Shown here piece after piece: positions 1 to 7,227 of a stretch of DNA of 8,403 bases (the first letter of the stretch is position 1; each line of letters starts with the position of its first letter). Below the pieces are notes generated by a model. That model made no database searches and had not been told where the DNA came from. It saw only the letters and a list, made by a program, of their open reading frames with translations. Origin of the DNA: an uncultured Roseburia sp. (lineage in GTDB: Bacteria > Bacillota > Clostridia > Lachnospirales > Lachnospiraceae); assembly GCA_947057405.1 (NCBI GenBank), contig CAMSEJ010000098.1, positions 1 through 8,403 on the forward strand, read 5' to 3'. The translations under genes and the position numbers were made by a program.

Positions 1-594
1 GGCTTCGTTTAGCTGCGCTTCGTCCGTTGTATTGAGCGAGTAGCCCAGGCGCTTTAACGGAACCAAAAAGCAGTCGCGCACGCTGTTTTCCATTATGATT
101 TTGCCGTCGTATTTGCTGTCCCAGAGGACGTCCCAGCTTTCGGTTTCCGCGTCGTTTACCTCGTCTGTATTGTAGAGTATGCCTACCGTGCCGTAGAAAA
201 AGGGCAGCGTGTATTTATGCTCCGGGTCAAATGAGGCGGAGGCGTCAATAATGGCGGGGTCCAGGTTCTGATAGCCGGGAATGTTTTCGTGTTCCATTTC
301 AAGCACTTCGCCTTCCCCAATCAGCTTTTCAATAATGTAATCGGAGGTGCAAAGCAGGTCGTAGTCAATGGAGCCGGCTTTGTATTTGGTGTACATTTCT
401 TCCGGGCTTTCGTATTCTTCGTATTCCACCCGGATTCCGGTTTCTTCTTCAAAGAGTTTTAACGCTTCCGGGTCGAAATATTTTCCGTAATTTAAAACGG
501 TCAGTACTTTTGCGTCGACTCCGCTGTCTCCGCAGCCGGAACAGACGGCGGCTAAAAACAAGGGGACGGCGGCAAAGAAAATTTTTCTTTTCAT
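1..594 (-). CDS. potD: Spermidine/putrescine ABC transporter substrate-binding lipoprotein PotD (C-terminus outside window)
   Basis: This is the extracellular polyamine receptor that delivers substrate to the PotB/PotC channel. The first 198 codons are present and the frame runs open off the left edge, so the gene is cut by the window and not broken. I translated it by hand from ATG at 594, which has AGGAGA about 8 nt upstream. Residues 1-20 are a signal peptide (MKRK followed by a hydrophobic stretch) ending in CSGC, with Cys21 as the likely lipidated residue. The -3 Cys is unusual for a lipobox, which normally has Leu, Val or Ile there. The mature part has family-typical segments: LNYGKYFDPEALKLFEEETG near residue 34, a YDLLCTSDYIIEKL block, FFYGTVGILYNTDEV and LGYSLNTTDEAQ. 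The last closely resembles the LGYSxNTTD stretch of E. coli PotD as I recall it. It lies 22 nt after potC and is the last visible gene of the operon. Exact polyamine preference cannot be read from this fragment. Confidence 0.93.
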   Translation of the reverse strand, partial: MKRKIFFAAVPLFLAAVCSGCGDSGVDAKVLTVLNYGKYFDPEALKLFEEETGIRVEYEEYESPEEMYTKYKAGSIDYDLLCTSDYIIEKLIGEGEVLEMEHENIPGYQNLDPAIIDASASFDPEHKYTLPFFYGTVGILYNTDEVNDAETESWDVLWDSKYDGKIIMENSVRDCFLVPLKRLGYSLNTTDEAQLNEA

Positions 595-616
595 AGTGTG
601 TTCTCCTTTTTTTCTT

Positions 617-1396
617 TTAATTATGGATATCGTTTTTGCGTGCGGAACGGAAATTGATAAGTAAAAGCAAAAGCAGGGCGATGCCGAATAAAAGCGTCGA
701 GAGTGCGTACATTTCCGGCCGGATGCCTTTGCGCAGTTCCGTGTACAGCATGGTGGACAGGGTGTTGACGCCTGCGCCTTTTGTAAAATAGGTTATGGAA
801 AAGTCGTCAAGCGACATGGTGACCGCCATCAGAAACCCTGAAAAGACGCCGGGGCGGATATCGGGCCACACAATTTTGTAAAATGCGTAAAGGGGCGTCG
901 CGCCCAAGTCGAGCGCCGCTTCGTACGCGGATTTGCTGGTGGCGTTTAGCCGGGGCAGCACGTTTAAAATGACATAGGGAATGTCAAATGTCAGGTGCGC
1001 GACAAGCACGGTCAGAAAGCCCAGCCTGGTAAAGCGGACGAATAAAAGCATCATGGAAATCCCGGTTACGATATCCGCGTTTAACAGCGGGATGTTCGTT
1101 GCGCCAAGCAGGATGGCTTTGCCCCGCCGGCGCATTGCCTGGATGCCGATGGCGGCAAGCGTGCCGATGACGGTGGCAAGCACCGACGCGGTAAGCGTAA
1201 TCTGTATGGTGGTGGCAAACGCCCGCATAATCGCTGTATTTTGGAACATGGATACGTACCATTTTCCGGTAAAGCCGCCCCAGGCGACCCTGGATTTGGA
1301 GTCGTTAAAGGACAAAACAATTAGAACCAGGATCGGGAAATATAAAAACAGGAAAATGGCGGACAGATAAATCCGGCCGCTTATTTTTTTTACCAT
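617..1396 (-). CDS. potC: Spermidine/putrescine ABC transporter permease PotC
   Basis: This is one of the two membrane permeases of the polyamine importer, with 259 aa, the usual family length. A hydrophobic helix at residues 9-30 is followed by further membrane segments at about 62-85, 98-120, 126-148, 185-205 and 232-249, giving the six-helix MetI-like (BPD_transp_1) layout. The cytoplasmic EAA coupling loop that docks on PotA is visible at about residues 158-185 (YEAALDLGATPLYAF then KIVWPDIRPGV). The downstream SLDDFSITYFTKG and the GIRPEMYALSTLLF segment are characteristic of PotC/PotI. The ATG at 1396 overlaps the end of potB by 7 nt, and an AAGGAGG inside the potB tail supplies its ribosome site, so the two are probably translationally coupled. 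No frameshift or missing key segment is seen. Confidence 0.95.
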   Translation of the reverse strand: MVKKISGRIYLSAIFLFLYFPILVLIVLSFNDSKSRVAWGGFTGKWYVSMFQNTAIMRAFATTIQITLTASVLATVIGTLAAIGIQAMRRRGKAILLGATNIPLLNADIVTGISMMLLFVRFTRLGFLTVLVAHLTFDIPYVILNVLPRLNATSKSAYEAALDLGATPLYAFYKIVWPDIRPGVFSGFLMAVTMSLDDFSITYFTKGAGVNTLSTMLYTELRKGIRPEMYALSTLLFGIALLLLLLINFRSARKNDIHN

Positions 1397-2244
1397 ACCG
1401 CAGCACCTCCTTCTTCATTGCCGTGCGCATTCATAAATGCCATGCTGGCGATTACGAATACCATCAGTACGATGGATAAGCCGCTGCCCATGTTCCAGTC
1501 CATGCTCTGCATAAATTCCTGTTCAATGACGTTTCCGATCAGAAGCACTTTGCCTCCGCCTAAGAGATCGGAAATGACAAACGAGGTCAGAGCCGGCACA
1601 AATACCATTATAATGCCGCTTATGACGCCGGAAACGGTTAAGGGCAGGATGATTTTTAAAAATACCTGAAGCGTATTTGCCCCCAGATCCTTTGCCGCGT
1701 CAATGACGTCGCTTCCGATCCGGCTCATGGAATTGTAAATCGGCAGAATCATAAAGGGCAGGAAATCGTATACCATGCCGAACACGACTGCGGAGGAGGT
1801 GTTTAACAGCTGTACCTTTGCAAGCCCTAAGCTTTCCAGTACCGTATTGAAAATGCCGTTGTTTGAGAGCAGCAGCTGCCATGCCAGGATGCGCAGCATC
1901 AGGTTCATCCACATCGGGAGCATAAAAATAAATACGACGAAGCTCTGCCGTTTCAGGTGCAGGCCGTTTAAAATCATGGCAAGCGGGTAAGCCAGGATCA
2001 GGCAGACAGCCGTACACAAAAGCGCTAGTTTTAAGGAGAGCAGCAGCGCTTTCATATGGATCGGTTCCGTAATGGCAGTAATATTCTGTAAGGTAAAGCT
2101 GCCGGCAGAGTCCGTGAGCCCGTAATAGAGGATCATAAGGATGGGAAGCAGGATAAAACCGACGATCCAGACCATATAGGGGCCGCTTAAAAACTGCCGT
2201 TTGAATTTGCATTTAAAATTCACCTGTTTCCACCGCCTTTTCAT
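1390..2244 (-). CDS. potB: Spermidine/putrescine ABC transporter permease PotB
   Basis: This is the second permease of the polyamine importer and pairs with PotC to form the translocation channel. From ATG 2244 it has 284 aa. The first membrane helix is at about residues 22-41 (YMVWIVGFILLPILMILYYG), with others near 66-92, 101-125, 152-170, 205-228 and 255-272. The EAA loop lies at 180-206 (VIDAAKDLGANTLQVF then LKIILPLTVSGV). The start is uncertain. ATG 2244 overlaps potA by 32 nt and has a poor ribosome site. An in-frame GTG at 2223 would give 277 aa and an 11-nt overlap, with a purine-rich GGTGG just upstream. The N-terminal KRRWKQVNFKCKFKR is strongly basic either way and fits the cytoplasmic side. 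The gene sits between potA and potC in the standard pot order. Confidence 0.94.
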   Translation of the reverse strand: MKRRWKQVNFKCKFKRQFLSGPYMVWIVGFILLPILMILYYGLTDSAGSFTLQNITAITEPIHMKALLLSLKLALLCTAVCLILAYPLAMILNGLHLKRQSFVVFIFMLPMWMNLMLRILAWQLLLSNNGIFNTVLESLGLAKVQLLNTSSAVVFGMVYDFLPFMILPIYNSMSRIGSDVIDAAKDLGANTLQVFLKIILPLTVSGVISGIIMVFVPALTSFVISDLLGGGKVLLIGNVIEQEFMQSMDWNMGSGLSIVLMVFVIASMAFMNAHGNEEGGAAVW

Positions 2245-3289
2245 CGTTTGATTCCGGTTTGTTCATGATCTGGATATTAAACGGGATGACGGAAATGCCC
2301 ACATGCGTCCCGACCGGATACATTTTTGTGGTATGCACCAGCCAGTCGTAGCCGCCGGCGGTTACTTCGATTTCGTAATGGACGCCTTTAAATATGATAG
2401 AAGCGACGTCCCCTTCCAGAAACCCGTCCGGCGGGTCGGACAATTCCACGTCTTCCGGCCGTATCACGACGTCTACGGGCTGATGTTCCCCGAACCCCGT
2501 ATCCACGCAGGGGATTGTTACGCCGAGGATCTGCACCAGCTTATCCTTAAGCATTACGCCGTCTATAATATTGCTGTCTCCGATAAAGTCGGCGACAAAG
2601 GCGTTGCACGGTTCGTTGTAGATGTCCTCGGGCGTCCCGATCTGCTGGATGTAGCCCTGGTTCATTACGACAATCGAATCGGACATGGTAAGCGCTTCCT
2701 CCTGATCGTGCGTGACATAGACGAACGTAATGCCGAGTTCTTCTTTTAAGCGGATCAGCTCGTACTGCATATCCTGCCGGAGTTTGAGGTCGAGCGCGCC
2801 GAGCGGTTCGTCCAAAAGCAGTACTTTCGGTTCGTTTACAATGGCCCTTGCAATCGCAATCCGCTGCTGCTGCCCGCCGCTTAAGGAATCGACGCTGCGT
2901 TTTTCGTAGCCGTCTAAGTTGACCAGCTTTAGGGCGTATTTGATTTTATCGTTGATATAGGATTTGCTTTTTTTGCTGATTTTTAAGCCGAAGGCAATGT
3001 TTTCCGCAATGGACATATGCGGAAACAGCGCGTATTTCTGGAATACGGTGTTTAGCTTGCGTTCGTTGGGCGGCAGAGAAGTAATGTCTGCGCCGTCAAA
3101 AAACACCTGCCCGCGGTCCGGCGTTTCAAAGCCGCCCAGCAGGCGCAGCGTCGTCGTCTTGCCGCAGCCGGAAGGGCCGAGCAGCGTTACAAACGCGTTT
3201 TCTTTTATGCCAAGATCCAGATCGTCCAGCACAAGCGTACCGTCATAGGATTTGGAAATATGGGACAGATGGATCAGTTCTTTTGCCAT
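2213..3289 (-). CDS. potA: Spermidine/putrescine ABC transporter ATP-binding protein PotA
   Basis: This cytoplasmic ATPase powers polyamine import through PotB/PotC. It has 358 aa when started at ATG 3289, which has a perfect AAGGAGG (3299-3305) 9 nt upstream. The frame stays open for 101 more codons upstream, but that stretch overlaps the regulator gene and encodes arginine-rich non-family sequence, so it is not counted. All ATPase motifs are intact: Walker A GPSGCGKTT at 38-46, Q-loop Gln84 in VFQKYALFPHMS, signature LSGGQ at 136-140, Walker B VLLLDE at 156-161, D-loop GALD at 164-167 and switch His194 in YVTHDQEEA. The segment at about 195-240 continues with SDSIVVMNQGYIQQIGTPEDIYNEP, normal for CUT1/PotA-type importers. 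A TOBE-type domain at about 270-350 forms the C-terminal part. The gene is 32 nt downstream of the regulator and overlaps potB. Confidence 0.96.
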   Translation of the reverse strand: MAKELIHLSHISKSYDGTLVLDDLDLGIKENAFVTLLGPSGCGKTTTLRLLGGFETPDRGQVFFDGADITSLPPNERKLNTVFQKYALFPHMSIAENIAFGLKISKKSKSYINDKIKYALKLVNLDGYEKRSVDSLSGGQQQRIAIARAIVNEPKVLLLDEPLGALDLKLRQDMQYELIRLKEELGITFVYVTHDQEEALTMSDSIVVMNQGYIQQIGTPEDIYNEPCNAFVADFIGDSNIIDGVMLKDKLVQILGVTIPCVDTGFGEHQPVDVVIRPEDVELSDPPDGFLEGDVASIIFKGVHYEIEVTAGGYDWLVHTTKMYPVGTHVGISVIPFNIQIMNKPESNDEKAVETGEF

Positions 3290-3298
3290 TTGCAAAAA

Positions 3299-3305
3299 CC
3301 TCCTT
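3299..3305 (-). promoter_or_regulatory. Ribosome binding site that fixes the potA start
   Basis: The minus strand reads AAGGAGG here, followed by 9 nt and the ATG at 3289. It lies in the short gap between the regulator stop and potA. It decides against the much longer open frame that would begin inside the regulator gene. Confidence 0.85.
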
Positions 3306-3321
3306 GTGTAAAAAATGCCGC

Positions 3322-3861
3322 CTAAAAGCTGGGCGGTGTCGTAATCCATAAGATTACGGCGTCGTACTTGCCGGGATTTTCCAGGCGGTGTTTTTTGGTG
3401 GACGGGAAGGCGAACGATTCCCCGCTGTGCAGCGTGTATTTCTGCGTGCCGAATACCAGCTTGACCGTTCCTTTTAGTACGTAGCCGAATTCTTCCCCTT
3501 CGTGGGGCAGAAGCTCTTCGGATACGCCTCCGGGTTTTAGGGTTAAGCGTATGGGCTCCATGGAGTTTTTCTGTGCGTTTGGGATGACCCATTCAATAAT
3601 GTTTTTCTGCTCTTCGTTGATTTTCTCGAAATAATCGTCGTTTTTGAATACAATCTGTTCCGGACCCTGTTCGGCGAAAAATTCCGCCGGGGTGGTGCCG
3701 AGGCACTGGATGATATCGAGCAGCGTGCTCACGGAGGGCGTGTTCTGGTTGCGCTCAAGCTGTGAGATAAAGCCCTTGGTCAGCTCCGCGCGGTCGGCAA
3801 GCTCCTGCTGGGTGAGCCCGTAAAATACCCGCAGTTCTTTCATTCTTTTCCCTATGTCCAT
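3322..3861 (-). CDS. XRE-family transcriptional regulator with C-terminal cupin domain, probable regulator of the pot operon
   Basis: This is a DNA-binding regulator of 179 aa. Residues 1-61 form an XRE/lambda-repressor-like helix-turn-helix (GLTQQELADRAELTKGFISQ, with recognition helix near 28-37 and the usual PSVSTLLDII segment). A charged linker (about 62-100) leads to a cupin_2 domain at about 103-179. Cupin features are PHEGEEFGYVLKG (His120, Glu123, Glu124, Gly131) and GESFAFPSTKKHRLEN (Pro153, His158, Asn162). Proteins of this HTH-cupin form commonly sense small molecules, and in polyamine loci PuuR-like members control uptake or breakdown. That the ligand here is a polyamine is inferred from position as the first gene of the pot operon. 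The start ATG at 3861 has AAGGAG about 8 nt upstream. It probably represses itself and potABCD through the inverted repeat at 3897-3915. The same architecture also occurs in regulators of other pathways, so the specificity is not proven. Confidence 0.9.
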   Translation of the reverse strand: MDIGKRMKELRVFYGLTQQELADRAELTKGFISQLERNQNTPSVSTLLDIIQCLGTTPAEFFAEQGPEQIVFKNDDYFEKINEEQKNIIEWVIPNAQKNSMEPIRLTLKPGGVSEELLPHEGEEFGYVLKGTVKLVFGTQKYTLHSGESFAFPSTKKHRLENPGKYDAVILWITTPPSF

Positions 3862-3896
3862 GCCATACTCCTTTGTGCTGTCAATAGTAGATTTTA

Positions 3897-3915
3897 TGTT
3901 TACTAATTATAAACA
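3897..3915. promoter_or_regulatory. Candidate operator for the XRE-cupin regulator
   Basis: TGTTTA and TAAACA form a perfect 6-bp inverted repeat separated by 7 nt (CTAATTA). It begins about 10 bp downstream of the minus-strand -10 box, so it covers the expected transcription start of the regulator-pot operon. Position and symmetry fit a dimeric HTH repressor. Which protein binds is inferred. The region is AT-rich, so chance symmetry cannot be excluded. Confidence 0.5.
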
Positions 3916-3925
3916 AACAAGGAAT

Positions 3926-3953
3926 ATTTTATCGAAAAAAAGAAAAATGTCAA
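3926..3953 (-). promoter_or_regulatory. Sigma-A-type promoter of the regulator-potABCD operon
   Basis: On the minus strand the -35 box is TTGACA (3953-3948), the spacer is 16 nt and the -10 box is TAAAAT (3931-3926). A start near 3918-3920 would give a leader of about 57 nt before the regulator ATG. No other promoter-like site stands out between the pot genes, so this one may drive all five. Confidence 0.7.
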
Positions 3954-4005
3954 TAGGGTGAGTGAAATTTTTTTAAAGAATTCCTCTGTATGGATCTTAC
4001 AGAAA

Positions 4006-4034
4006 TTGACAGAATAAAAGAATGATGATAAAAT
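4006..4034 (+). promoter_or_regulatory. Sigma-A-type extended -10 promoter of leuS
   Basis: TTGACA (4006-4011), a 17-nt spacer and TAAAAT (4029-4034) with TGA directly before the -10 make a near-consensus extended -10 promoter. A start near 4041 leaves a leader of about 58 nt. It does not overlap the divergent pot promoter: 52 bp separate the two -35 boxes. Confidence 0.8.
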
Positions 4035-4098
4035 TTGAAAAGCAATATCCAGAAACAATGTTATCAATATAAATTATCTTCTTACAGGAGGAAATAAT

Positions 4099-6510
4099 AT
4101 GGCAACACCTTACAATCACAGAGCCATTGAACAGAAATGGCGCAAAAGCTGGGCGGAGAGCCCAATCAATGTCAACGACGGCAAAAAAGAAAAATATTAC
4201 TGCCTGGATATGTTCCCGTATCCGTCCGGAAACGGGCTGCATGTCGGACACTGGCGCGGATATGTGATTTCCGACGTATGGAGCCGCTACAAGCTGATGC
4301 AGGATTATTACGTCATCCATCCGATGGGCTGGGACGCGTTCGGGCTGCCGGCGGAGAACTACGCAATCAAGATGGGCATCCATCCCGCGAAATCAACGGC
4401 GGACAACGTAGCCAAGATTAAGGAACAGATTCAGGAAATCTCGGCTATTTATGATTGGGATATGGAAGTCAATACGACGGATCCGGCGTTTTATAAATGG
4501 ACGCAGTGGATTTTTGTGCAGATGTTTAAACGCGGCTTAGCGTATGAGAAAGAAATGCCGATCAACTGGTGCCCGTCCTGTAAGACCGGGCTTGCCAACG
4601 AAGAGGTGGTAAACGGCACATGCGAACGGTGCGGCGCGGATGTGACGAAGAAAAATTTAAAGCAGTGGATGTTAAAAATCACCGCCTATGCGGAGCGCCT
4701 TTTATCGGATCTGGACAAACTGGACTGGCCGGAAAAGGTAAAGAAAATGCAGACCGACTGGATCGGCAAAAGCCACGGCGCGGAGGTCGATTTTGCGGTG
4801 GACGGAAAGGAAGAGAGCATTACCGTTTATACAACGCGCCCGGATACGCTGTACGGGGCGACGTTTATGGTGCTTGCGCCGGAACATGCGCTTGCAAAGG
4901 GGCTTGCCACGGATGAGACAAGGGAAGCGGTGGAAGACTATATCTATAAGGCTTCCTTAAAATCTTCCGTAGACCGCCTGCAGGATAAGGAAAAGACGGG
5001 CGTGTTTACCGGAAGCTATGCCGTTAACCCGTTAAACGGCGCGAAGGTTCCGATCTGGCTTTCCGATTACGTATTGGCGGATTACGGTACGGGGGCGATT
5101 ATGTGCGTGCCTGCGCACGACGACCGCGACTTTGAATTTGCGAAAAAATTCGACCTTCCGATTGTCCAGGTAATCGCCAAAGACGGCAAGGAAATTTTGG
5201 ATATGACGGAGGCGTATACGGAAGCGTCCGGTACGATGATCAATTCCGGCGACTGGAACGGCATGGAGTCCGCCGAATTAAAAGAAAAGGCGCCGGAACT
5301 GATCGAAGCGCGCGGCCTGGGCAAAAAAACAACCAATTACAAGCTGCGCGACTGGGTATTTTCCCGTCAGCGTTACTGGGGCGAGCCGATCCCGATTGTG
5401 CACTGCCCGGACTGCGGCGCCGTTCCCGTACCGGAAGAAGAGCTCCCGCTGTTGCTTCCGGATGTAACGAGTTATCAGCCGACCGGAACCGGGGAATCCC
5501 CGCTTGCGGATATTGCGGATTGGGTCAACACTTCCTGCCCGAAATGCGGGAAGCCCGCAAAACGCGAAACGAATACAATGCCGCAGTGGGCCGGGTCTTC
5601 CTGGTATTTCCTGCGGTATGTGGACAGCAAAAACGAGAAGGAGCTGGTCAGCCGCGAAAAAGCGGACAAATACCTTCCGGTGGATATGTACATCGGCGGC
5701 GTGGAGCATGCGGTGCTGCATCTGTTGTATTCGAGATTTTATACCAAATTTTTAAATGATATCGGCGCGCTGGATTTTGACGAGCCGTTTCAGAAGCTGT
5801 TTAACCAGGGCATGATTACCGGCAAAAACGGCATTAAAATGAGCAAATCCAAAGGAAACGTCGTTTCCCCGGACGATCTGGTACGGGATTACGGCTGCGA
5901 TTCCCTGCGGTTATATGAACTGTTTGTAGGCCCGCCGGAGCTTGACAGCGAGTGGGACGACAGGGGGATTGATGGGGTTTACCGCTTTATTACGAGATTT
6001 TATCACCTTGTGATGGACAATAAGGATAAAAATGCCCCGGAGACGAAAGAGCTTGTCAAGCTGCGCAACAGGCTGGTTTACGATATTACGACGCGTCTGG
6101 AAGGGTTCAGCTTAAATACGGTGGTTTCCGGCTTTATGGAATACAATAATAAGTTTATGGAACTGGCAAGGAACGGCGGTGTGGATAAAGAGACGCTGGA
6201 AACCTTTATACGGCTTCTGGCGCCGTTTGCGCCGCATATCAGCGAGGAACTCTGGCAGGAGACGGGGCATACCGGTTCGGTATTCCACTGCGGCTGGCCG
6301 TCGTATGACAAAAAGGCAATGGAAGACGACGAGGTTGAGCTTGCGGTACAGATAAACGGCAAGACAAAGACAACCGTAACGCTGCCGAAGGACTGCGCGA
6401 AGGAAGAGGCGATTGCGCAGGGGAAGGCCGCGCTTGGCGATAAGCTTACGGGCAATGTGATCCGCGAGATTTACGTGCCGGGCAGGATTATTAATATTGT
6501 GGCAAAATAA
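4099..6510 (+). CDS. leuS: Leucine--tRNA ligase
   Basis: This is a cytoplasmic class I aminoacyl-tRNA synthetase that charges tRNA-Leu. It has 803 aa, the normal length for Firmicutes LeuRS. In order: HIGH motif as HVGH at 48-51 within FPYPSGNGLHVGH; a zinc-knuckle insertion with CPSC (158-161) and CERC (175-178); and the CP1 editing domain with the threonine-rich TTRPDT (245-250) and GTGAIMCVPAHDDRD (330-344), whose conserved Asp suggests intact proofreading. A second set of cysteine pairs, CPDC (436-439) and CPKC (480-483), resembles a second zinc site. KMSKS is exact at 580-584, followed by the anticodon-binding helical domain and a C-terminal tRNA-binding domain ending in VPGRIINIVAK. The start is supported by AGGAGG at 4086-4091. 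It is transcribed alone, from its own promoter to a strong terminator. Confidence 0.99.
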   Translation: MATPYNHRAIEQKWRKSWAESPINVNDGKKEKYYCLDMFPYPSGNGLHVGHWRGYVISDVWSRYKLMQDYYVIHPMGWDAFGLPAENYAIKMGIHPAKSTADNVAKIKEQIQEISAIYDWDMEVNTTDPAFYKWTQWIFVQMFKRGLAYEKEMPINWCPSCKTGLANEEVVNGTCERCGADVTKKNLKQWMLKITAYAERLLSDLDKLDWPEKVKKMQTDWIGKSHGAEVDFAVDGKEESITVYTTRPDTLYGATFMVLAPEHALAKGLATDETREAVEDYIYKASLKSSVDRLQDKEKTGVFTGSYAVNPLNGAKVPIWLSDYVLADYGTGAIMCVPAHDDRDFEFAKKFDLPIVQVIAKDGKEILDMTEAYTEASGTMINSGDWNGMESAELKEKAPELIEARGLGKKTTNYKLRDWVFSRQRYWGEPIPIVHCPDCGAVPVPEEELPLLLPDVTSYQPTGTGESPLADIADWVNTSCPKCGKPAKRETNTMPQWAGSSWYFLRYVDSKNEKELVSREKADKYLPVDMYIGGVEHAVLHLLYSRFYTKFLNDIGALDFDEPFQKLFNQGMITGKNGIKMSKSKGNVVSPDDLVRDYGCDSLRLYELFVGPPELDSEWDDRGIDGVYRFITRFYHLVMDNKDKNAPETKELVKLRNRLVYDITTRLEGFSLNTVVSGFMEYNNKFMELARNGGVDKETLETFIRLLAPFAPHISEELWQETGHTGSVFHCGWPSYDKKAMEDDEVELAVQINGKTKTTVTLPKDCAKEEAIAQGKAALGDKLTGNVIREIYVPGRIINIVAK

Positions 6511-6531
6511 AAGGATGCTGCAGAAACGATC

Positions 6532-6576
6532 AAACGGCAGCCGTGTCTTTTGGGTACGGCTGCCGTTTTGCGTTTT
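6532..6576. terminator. Intrinsic terminator of leuS, probably shared with the convergent gene pair
   Basis: A perfect 13-bp stem pairs 6532-6544 (AAACGGCAGCCGT) with 6556-6568 (ACGGCTGCCGTTT) around an 11-nt loop. On the plus strand the stem runs into TTTTGCGTTTT. On the minus strand the stem ends in TTT and is followed by a weaker, interrupted T-rich run. The minus-strand gene ends at 6575, so the same hairpin can end transcription from both sides. Confidence 0.9.
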
Positions 6577-6856
6577 AATTTCGTTTCAGGTTCCGCATCA
6601 GGTTTAAAAGCTGATCGGCTTTTCTCTGTTCTTCGGGCGACATGTTCTGCTTTAAAATTTCGATAATCAGATCGGTTTCGTTCGGCGTAAACTGGATGCC
6701 TTCTTTTTTGGCATTGTTCATGGCCCCGAGGATCAGATTGGACATTTCTTTTGCGTTGCCGGATTTGTTCTGAGCGGCAAACTGCATCAGAAAATTAATT
6801 TTTTCCGGGGAAATATTTTTGAAGCTTTCATTGTTTTTTAAGAAATCAAAATCCAT
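6575..6856 (-). CDS. Conserved-looking small protein of unknown function, 93 aa
   Basis: I do not recognise a named family. The protein starts MDFDFLKNNESFKNISPEKI, is hydrophilic and probably all-helical. It has no signal peptide, membrane segment or cysteine. A helical stretch at about 19-50 (INFLMQFAAQNKSGNAKEMS onward) leads to FTPNETDLIIEILKQN and a C-terminal MSPEEQRKADQLLNLMRNL. That last block resembles the end of the neighbouring 117-aa protein (CTPAEQDSIDMMLTAMQMF), so the two may be diverged paralogues. ATG 6856 was chosen because AAAGGA (6868-6873) lies 11 nt upstream and the frame further up overlaps the neighbour. The frame stays open to 7033 but that part is a shadow. The gene lies 17 nt downstream of its partner, so the pair is probably one transcript ending at the shared terminator. 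The alternating hydrophobic pattern and plausible ribosome site support real coding. Confidence 0.8.
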   Translation of the reverse strand: MDFDFLKNNESFKNISPEKINFLMQFAAQNKSGNAKEMSNLILGAMNNAKKEGIQFTPNETDLIIEILKQNMSPEEQRKADQLLNLMRNLKRN

Positions 6857-6873
6857 AGTGTATGCATTCCTTT

Positions 6874-7227
6874 CTATTCCGGAGTTGGCGTGTGAAAAAA
6901 TGTGTCGTAAGAGGAGAACATCTGCATTGCCGTTAGCATCATGTCGATGGAATCCTGTTCTGCAGGCGTGCAGAATTTTTTGATATCCGTCAAAAGCTGC
7001 ATCCGCCGTTCCGACGGGTCGTCTGTGGAGCACATGCTTAAAGAAACGGATTGCCGGCCAAAGAAGGAGGCGACGTTCTTTAATTCAAGGAATTTTACCA
7101 TCATTGCAAAATTGCGCTGCCTGGGACCCTCCATGTACGGGATAATGCTTTTTAAGATCTGGAGGTTTCTGGATTGTGTCTCGACATCAAAGGCAGTCGG
7201 TGTATATTCGAGTTGTTCCTGATCCAT
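6874..7227 (-). CDS. Small protein of unknown function, 117 aa, partner of the 93-aa gene
   Basis: I do not recognise a named family. It begins MDQEQLEYTPTAFDVETQSR, then has helical-looking segments LQILKSIIPYMEGPRQRNFA and MMVKFLELKNVASFFGRQ. A polar turn region (SMCSTDDPSERR) and a final helix pair, MQLLTDIKKF and CTPAEQDSIDMMLTAMQMF, follow, then a short tail ending PTPE. There is no signal peptide or membrane helix, so it is probably cytoplasmic. ATG 7227 has AAAAGGA 5 nt upstream. The frame is open further up to 7434, but that part reads as low-quality proline- and arginine-rich sequence across an intergenic region. It is the first gene of the minus-strand pair. No convincing sigma-A promoter was found upstream of it. 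The AGGA of its ribosome site can pair with a nearby ATCCT in the mRNA leader. Confidence 0.78.
   Translation of the reverse strand: MDQEQLEYTPTAFDVETQSRNLQILKSIIPYMEGPRQRNFAMMVKFLELKNVASFFGRQSVSLSMCSTDDPSERRMQLLTDIKKFCTPAEQDSIDMMLTAMQMFSSYDTFFHTPTPE

Noticed and set aside
3290..3592. A 101-codon open extension upstream of potA in the same frame, overlapping the regulator
   Set aside because: It encodes Arg/Pro-rich sequence unlike PotA, overlaps the well-supported XRE-cupin gene in another frame, and a perfect ribosome site precedes ATG 3289.
3997..4383. A 128-aa minus-strand open frame across the leuS promoter and 5' end
   Set aside because: It runs antisense through clear leuS coding sequence and its promoter, with no protein-like conservation. 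It is a shadow frame.
6857..7033. N-terminal extension of the 93-aa gene up to an upstream ATG
   Set aside because: It overlaps the 117-aa gene in another frame, and a start at 6856 after AAAGGA gives a cleaner protein.
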